Assembly (NCBI GenBank): GCA_965267505.1
Contig: OZ254081.1
Coordinates: 1,426,001 to 1,490,000, forward strand
DNA: 64,000 bases
Origin: JANQHS01 sp965267505
GTDB lineage: Bacteria; Bacteroidota; Bacteroidia; Cytophagales; CCMP332
Reading direction: 5' to 3'
Shown: piece by piece, positions 59,804-64,000 of the stretch
Position numbering within the stretch: position 1 is the stretch's first letter
Layout of the letters: each line of letters opens with the position of its first letter
The notes under the pieces: generated by a model
Database searches by the model: none
What the model saw: only the letters and a program-made list of their open reading frames with translations
What the model was told of the DNA's origin: nothing
Position numbers and translations under genes: made by a program

Positions 59804-61207
59804 TCAGCGATTTAATCCGTATCTGTCAATCAGATAGATAAGGGAGGCCATAGCTCCTGCTCCAAGATGAAGCTCGCGGTCATTTACGTTCTCAAACACG
59901 TCAACCTCGGTGTGGTGGTAATAAAAATACCTTTGGGAATCCACATAGAGTCCAAAAAGAGGGACACCTTGGTTCCTCAAGGGCCCAATATCCGCTCCTC
60001 CTCCCCCTCTCCTGAGGACATGCATTTCTCTTTTTTCAAAAAGAGGTTTCCAGCTTTGAATAATGGGTTCCACCGTGGTATCAGTCAAGGTATATCCAAA
60101 CCCATAAGGAGTAAATCCACCCCCATCACTTTCTATCGCCGCAACATGCAATTCACCTTTCTCCTCGGCAATCTGAGCATATTTCTTTCCTCCTTTTAAG
60201 CCATTCTCCTCATTCATAAACATCACTGCTCTAAGGGTATTTCGGGGTTTTATATCCAGGGCTTTAAAAATCCTGAGACATTCGATAGCCTGAACACAAC
60301 CAGTTCCGTCATCATGAGCTCCCTCGGCAAGGTCCCAGGAATCAAGATGACCGCCGACAGCAATGATCTTTTCGGGAGATTCACTACCCCATACTTCCCC
60401 AACAACGTTATGCGACATCACCTCCCCTTCCATTCCACAATCCATTTCTATGCTGATCTCAAGATCGGGATCCTGCTCTATTAGACCAGAAAGCAAGTCT
60501 GCATCTCGGGTAGAAATTGCCGATCCGGGGATCTTTGGAAGGTTAAGCTTATATCCGGTGCTTCCGGTGTGTGGGAAATCATCAATTGCCGAAGATAGGC
60601 TTCTGTTTATACTGGCAATAGCTCCATATTTAGCCGCCTCCGAAGGTCCAGACCAGCGCTGAAAACCCGCAGTTCCATAGGCTTTACCTGTCCTGATGAA
60701 CTTGGGATCCATGGCCTTATTGTAGAATACAATCTTCCCTTTTACATTTTCCTTTCCCAATTCTTCAAGCTCATCAAAGGAATAAACCTGAACGACTTTG
60801 GCTTTTATCACTCCTTCAGTCCCGACCGAGTTTCCCAAGGCGCAAACTTTTAAAGGAATCTCTTTACCCTTGCTTATTGCAAATACCTTTGCTCTTTCTC
60901 TTCTAACCCAGCGAGGTACCATTACCTCCTGGAGGTAAACCGTGTCAAATCCAAACTCTCTCATTTTCCCAGCAGTGAATTCTACGGCCTTGCCAGCATT
61001 TTCAGACCCGCTTAGTCTATGACCTATACCCTTACACATTTGCCGTAAGGTTTCGTAAGCCTGACCATTTGAAAGAACCTCATCGAAGATTGATTTTACA
61101 ACTACTTCATCATTTTCAAGATCAGCCTCAAAAACGACTTCTTCTATTTCAGTTTCTGTTGAACAAGAAACCCCCAAGGCCAGGATCAGAAAAAGGAATC
61201 TTTTCAT
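59804..61207 (-). CDS. M28 family zinc peptidase, lipoprotein
   Basis: 467 residues. The N-terminus ends its hydrophobic stretch with LALGVSCSTE, a lipobox-like site with Cys at about 15. The protease-associated region is about 120-250. The M28 metal ligands are visible in order: His/Asp in VGGHLDSWDLAEGAHDDGTG, Glu pair in MNEENGLKGG, Asp in AIESDGGGF and His in YYHHTEVDVF. It is an aminopeptidase or carboxypeptidase acting outside the cytoplasm, probably trimming peptides for uptake. It overlaps the MazG-like gene by four bases. Confidence 0.92.
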   Translation of the reverse strand: MKRFLFLILALGVSCSTETEIEEVVFEADLENDEVVVKSIFDEVLSNGQAYETLRQMCKGIGHRLSGSENAGKAVEFTAGKMREFGFDTVYLQEVMVPRWVRRERAKVFAISKGKEIPLKVCALGNSVGTEGVIKAKVVQVYSFDELEELGKENVKGKIVFYNKAMDPKFIRTGKAYGTAGFQRWSGPSEAAKYGAIASINRSLSSAIDDFPHTGSTGYKLNLPKIPGSAISTRDADLLSGLIEQDPDLEISIEMDCGMEGEVMSHNVVGEVWGSESPEKIIAVGGHLDSWDLAEGAHDDGTGCVQAIECLRIFKALDIKPRNTLRAVMFMNEENGLKGGKKYAQIAEEKGELHVAAIESDGGGFTPYGFGYTLTDTTVEPIIQSWKPLFEKREMHVLRRGGGGADIGPLRNQGVPLFGLYVDSQRYFYYHHTEVDVFENVNDRELHLGAGAMASLIYLIDRYGLNR

Positions 61208-61587
61208 CGCTCAATAATTTCTTTAAGATTCGGGGGGGTAAATAATTCACTTTTTAGGACTTTCCCGTCTTCCCTGTAAATAGGCTTTCCATCAGCATCA
61301 AGTTTGCTCATATTGCTGCGTTGGACCTCTTCGAAGAGCTCTTCAAACTTTCCTTGCAAGCCGAATTCTAGAACAGACCCAAAGAGCACATAAGCCATAT
61401 CAGTAAGTGCATCCGCCGCCTCAACCAAATCACCGGTTTCATATGCATTCTTGAATTCTTCAAGTTCTTCACTGATCAATTTGTACCGAAGTGTACATCT
61501 TTCGTTTTCAGGAATTGATGGATTCTCTCTAACTGGAATGCTAAACGCATTATGAAAGTCCTTAACATGTTTAATCTGTCTGTTCAT
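61204..61587 (-). CDS. MazG-like nucleotide pyrophosphohydrolase
   Basis: 127 residues. The all-helical MazG/PRA-PH fold is marked by ISEELEEFKNAYETGDLVEA and ADALTDMAYVLFGSVLEFG, with the EExxE and later ExxD-type acidic residues that bind Mg2+. It probably hydrolyses a (d)NTP, as a house-cleaning enzyme; substrate unknown. Last residues are FTPPNLKEIIER. The M28 peptidase ATG overlaps its stop by four bases, an unexpected pairing of unrelated activities in one transcript. Confidence 0.85.
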   Translation of the reverse strand: MNRQIKHVKDFHNAFSIPVRENPSIPENERCTLRYKLISEELEEFKNAYETGDLVEAADALTDMAYVLFGSVLEFGLQGKFEELFEEVQRSNMSKLDADGKPIYREDGKVLKSELFTPPNLKEIIER

Positions 61588-61659
61588 TTTAGACGGATAT
61601 TTTTTTGGGGATGTAAATCAACAAGGATTTTCCAATCCTGCAAAGCAGAAACAAAAGAT

Positions 61660-62187
61660 TCAGGCCCTAGATCCTATATGGAAATGCCAAAGGACAACTC
61701 CCAAACTAACAGCGACATTCAATGAATGCTTAGTTCCGAATTGGGGGATTTCCAACTTGGAATCACAAAGAGCTAAAATGTCTTCTTCTACACCAAAGGC
61801 TTCGTTGCCAAAAACAAGCACATATTTTTCATTTTTTGAGACCTTGAATTCATCCAGGTCCAGCGAGTCATCGGTTTGTTCGATTCCGAGGATCTTATAC
61901 CCCGCATGGGAAAGCTGTTTCAACTTCTCAATTCGTTTTTCCACTCCTTCCCAATCCACAGATTCTGTTGAACCCAAAGCGGTTTTCAGGATCTCATTAT
62001 GTGGTGGTCGAGCGGTATAACCTCCAAGATAGATTTTTTCCAGCCTGAAGGCATCAGCAGTTCTGAAAATTGAGCCTACATTATATGCCGACCTTACATT
62101 GTCCAGAAAGAGGCAAATTGGGGTCTTTGGGGCTTCCAAAAACTCCTCCTTTGTCAACCTCCCAAGCTCATCCATTGATTTTTTCAT
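61660..62187 (-). CDS. TrmH/SpoU family RNA methyltransferase
   Basis: 175 residues from the ATG at 62187 (MKKSMDELGRLT); an ATG 18 bases upstream adds MFFFHS and is less likely. The trefoil-knot SPOUT motifs are clear: motif 1 NVRSAYNVGSIFRTADAF, motif 2 LVFGNEAFGVEEDI and motif 3 FGTKHSLNVAVSLGVVLW. It is short, without an N-terminal substrate-binding extension, so it probably methylates a tRNA 2'-OH (TrmL/TrmH-like); the target is not certain. Divergent from mutS. Confidence 0.9.
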   Translation of the reverse strand: MKKSMDELGRLTKEEFLEAPKTPICLFLDNVRSAYNVGSIFRTADAFRLEKIYLGGYTARPPHNEILKTALGSTESVDWEGVEKRIEKLKQLSHAGYKILGIEQTDDSLDLDEFKVSKNEKYVLVFGNEAFGVEEDILALCDSKLEIPQFGTKHSLNVAVSLGVVLWHFHIGSRA

Positions 62188-62214
62188 GCTGTGGAAAAAG
62201 AACAAAAATAGCGA

Positions 62215-62245
62215 TTGAAAAACCCTTGCAAAATGAACATATTTG
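62215..62245 (+). promoter_or_regulatory. Candidate promoter of mutS
   Basis: TTG at 62215-62217, a 20-base spacer and CATATTTG at 62238-62245 (seven of eight matches to TAnnTTTG). The predicted start would be about 13 bases before the mutS ATG at 62265. Confidence 0.35.
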
Positions 62246-62264
62246 TAATCCTCCCTTTTGATTT

Positions 62265-64000
62265 ATGGGCAAGAGTAAAGACAAGAATGAAACCCCCTTG
62301 ATGAAGCAATATTATGCTATCAAGGCCAAGCACCCTGGTGCCATTCTTTTGTTCAGAGTTGGCGATTTCTACGAAACATTTAATGAGGATGCCCAAAGGG
62401 CGAGCAAGACCCTTGGGATTGTACTTACCAAAAGATCCAACGGTGCCGCTTCAGAGGTAGACCTTGCGGGCTTTCCACACCATGCTTTAGAAGCTTATCT
62501 ACCGAAATTGGTTAGGGCAGGATTCAGAGTGGCCATTTGTGACCAATTGGAAGACCCTAAGCAAGCAAAAGGGGTTGTGAAAAGGGGAATAACGGAACTG
62601 GTTACTCCGGGCCTGAGCTACAATGATGAGGTGCTGGATAGTAAAAAAAATAATTACCTGGCATCACTCTATCATGCCTCCGGAGAATGGGGGCTGAGTC
62701 TAATGGATATTTCAACAGGTGAGTTTCTTTTAAGCTCCGGACAGGAACCCGCAATAGCAAAAAACCTAAGGTCCTTTTCTCCTTCGGAGGTGCTTCTTCC
62801 AAAAAAGGATCTCAAATTGTTTCTCGATATATTCGGAAACAGCTTCAACCTTTTTCATCCTGAGGATTGGGTCTTTACCCGAGATTATGGTCATGAAAAA
62901 TTATGCGCTCAGTTCAAAACCAATAACCTTAAGGGTTTTGGTGTGGAGGGCCTAAATACAGGACTTGCAGCTGCGGGGGCAATTCTCCATTATCTGGAAG
63001 AGACCGAACACAATAACCTGGACCATATCAACAAGATCTCAAGACTCGATGATCAGGATTATGTTTGGATGGATCAGTTTACCCTGGAAAACCTCGAGTT
63101 GCTGGGTACCCGCCAGGATGGAAGCAAATGCCTCATAGATATCCTTGATCAAACGGAATCTCCAATGGGTGGAAGGTTGATGAGACGTTGGATCGCAATG
63201 CCATCAAAGGATCTGCCTGAAATCAAGAAAAGACAGGGCTCCGTTAAGTTTTTGTATGATTCAGATGAGCTATCAGAAAATCTTTTACGTCTGATCAAGT
63301 CTGTTGGAGACCTCAGTCGGCTAATTTCCAAAGTGGCTGCCAAGCGAGTGAACCCAAGGGAAATGAAGGCCATCTCCAATGCGCTCAAGGCTGTAGAGAT
63401 AATTCAATCCTATGATGAGTTCAGGAAGAGTCCATTAAAGGAGCTGGTCGAACAAATGGGTGCAAGCCCTGAATTGGTCAAAAGAATTGATGAAACCCTG
63501 GTGGATGAGCCTGGAACATTTTCAAACCTTGGAGGAATAATCAGGGATGAATTCTCTCGAGACCTGGATGAGCTCAGATCTATTGCCAGCTCAGGAAAAG
63601 GTCAGTTGGAAAAGATCCGGATACGGGAATCTGAAAGGACGGGAATACCCAAACTCAAGATTTCTTACAATAAAGTCTTTGGGTACTTCCTGGAAGTTTC
63701 AAATGCTCATAAAGATAAAGTCCCTGAAGAATGGATCAGAAAACAAACCCTTGTAAATGCTGAGAGGTACATAACAGAAGAGCTAAAGGGATTTGAAGAA
63801 AAGATTTTGTCAGCCGATGATAAGATTAAAGTCTTAGAGCAAAAGTTCTTTGAAGAACTGGTTGAGGATTCCCAAACCTATATTTCCAGCATTCAAAGGA
63901 CAGCCCTGGCGATTGGGGAGCTTGACTGCCTGATCTCATTTGGCCAGGTAGGAAAAAGGAATAAATACTCCTTCCCCGAGATATCTGATAATACGTCTAT
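62265..64000 (+). CDS. mutS: DNA mismatch repair protein MutS, 3' end outside the window
   Basis: Open from the ATG at 62265 to the window end (578 complete codons). The N-terminal mismatch-recognition domain has the Phe-x-Glu motif in FRVGDFYETFNEDA (about 32-45), then RVAICDQLEDPKQAKG and RGITELVTPG. The lever region contains LELLGTRQDGSKCLIDILDQ and MGGRLMRRWIAMP, and the clamp FGYFLEVSNAHKDKVPEEW. The ATPase domain (Walker A) lies beyond the window. It recognises base mismatches and starts repair with MutL. Confidence 0.96.
   Translation, partial: MGKSKDKNETPLMKQYYAIKAKHPGAILLFRVGDFYETFNEDAQRASKTLGIVLTKRSNGAASEVDLAGFPHHALEAYLPKLVRAGFRVAICDQLEDPKQAKGVVKRGITELVTPGLSYNDEVLDSKKNNYLASLYHASGEWGLSLMDISTGEFLLSSGQEPAIAKNLRSFSPSEVLLPKKDLKLFLDIFGNSFNLFHPEDWVFTRDYGHEKLCAQFKTNNLKGFGVEGLNTGLAAAGAILHYLEETEHNNLDHINKISRLDDQDYVWMDQFTLENLELLGTRQDGSKCLIDILDQTESPMGGRLMRRWIAMPSKDLPEIKKRQGSVKFLYDSDELSENLLRLIKSVGDLSRLISKVAAKRVNPREMKAISNALKAVEIIQSYDEFRKSPLKELVEQMGASPELVKRIDETLVDEPGTFSNLGGIIRDEFSRDLDELRSIASSGKGQLEKIRIRESERTGIPKLKISYNKVFGYFLEVSNAHKDKVPEEWIRKQTLVNAERYITEELKGFEEKILSADDKIKVLEQKFFEELVEDSQTYISSIQRTALAIGELDCLISFGQVGKRNKYSFPEISDNTS

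Overview
The window looks like chromosomal DNA of a Bacteroidota bacterium, probably a marine, pigmented flavobacterium-like lineage. The evidence is: eight complete proteins ending in a type IX secretion (T9SS) C-terminal sorting domain (FPNP-type start, GxYxLxI/V core, basic end), a fused SecDF, a bacteroidete-style V-type ATPase operon with a DUF2764 gene, a zeaxanthin-type carotenoid operon, weak Shine-Dalgarno signals, and promoters that fit the Bacteroidota TTG / TAnnTTTG pattern. I saw no rRNA, tRNA, CRISPR array or intact insertion sequence.

Layout. 1-11.7 kb: mostly secreted or surface proteins (NHL propeller, choice-of-anchor B/LVIVD protein, SBBP/Ig-like giant, DUF4468-like protein) plus a relic of an IS1595/ISXO2-type transposase that cuts off the end of a secreted-protein gene. 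11.7-20.8 kb: a large sensor with a SpoIIE-type phosphatase output, a secreted alpha/beta hydrolase, a kelch protein, an NmrA-like reductase, a membrane class III nucleotidyl cyclase and two small unknowns. 20.9-25.1 kb: an M6-like metalloprotease with a beta-helix and a tiny protein that is little more than a sorting domain. 25.3-37.7 kb: stress and envelope genes (htpG, three tandem universal stress proteins, secDF, mltF, a TonB-dependent receptor). 37.8-45.1 kb: V-ATPase operon E, DUF2764, A, B, D, I, K. 45.2-46.8 kb: a charged YwqK-like protein and a PhzF-like protein. 46.8-52.8 kb: carotenoid operon on the minus strand (ECF sigma, crtI, crtB, idi, SRPBCC protein, crtZ, crtYcd) preceded by a B12-binding MerR regulator of the CarH/LitR type. 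52.9-54.8 kb: rdgB, udk and a KtrA/TrkA RCK protein. 54.8-61.6 kb: a giant Asp-box/GEVED/PKD T9SS protein, an M28 peptidase lipoprotein and a MazG-like hydrolase. 61.7-64 kb: a TrmH-type methyltransferase and the 5' part of mutS, which runs off the window.

How the parts fit. The clearest regulatory story is the pigment locus. A CarH-like regulator keeps the AdoCbl-photoreceptor signature Wx9EH and a candidate cobalt-ligand His. It lies just upstream of an ECF sigma gene that overlaps crtI, and repeated TTGTTKAAC-like motifs sit in both intergenic regions flanking the regulator, one set overlapping a good promoter. The V-ATPase rotor subunit has all five side chains that bind Na+ in Enterococcus hirae NtpK at a constant offset, so this pump may move Na+. 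No wholly new multi-gene system could be demonstrated; the strongest candidates for follow-up are the light-switch circuit, the Na+ V-ATPase with its reduced subunit set, and the paired symmetric elements between the divergent stress genes.
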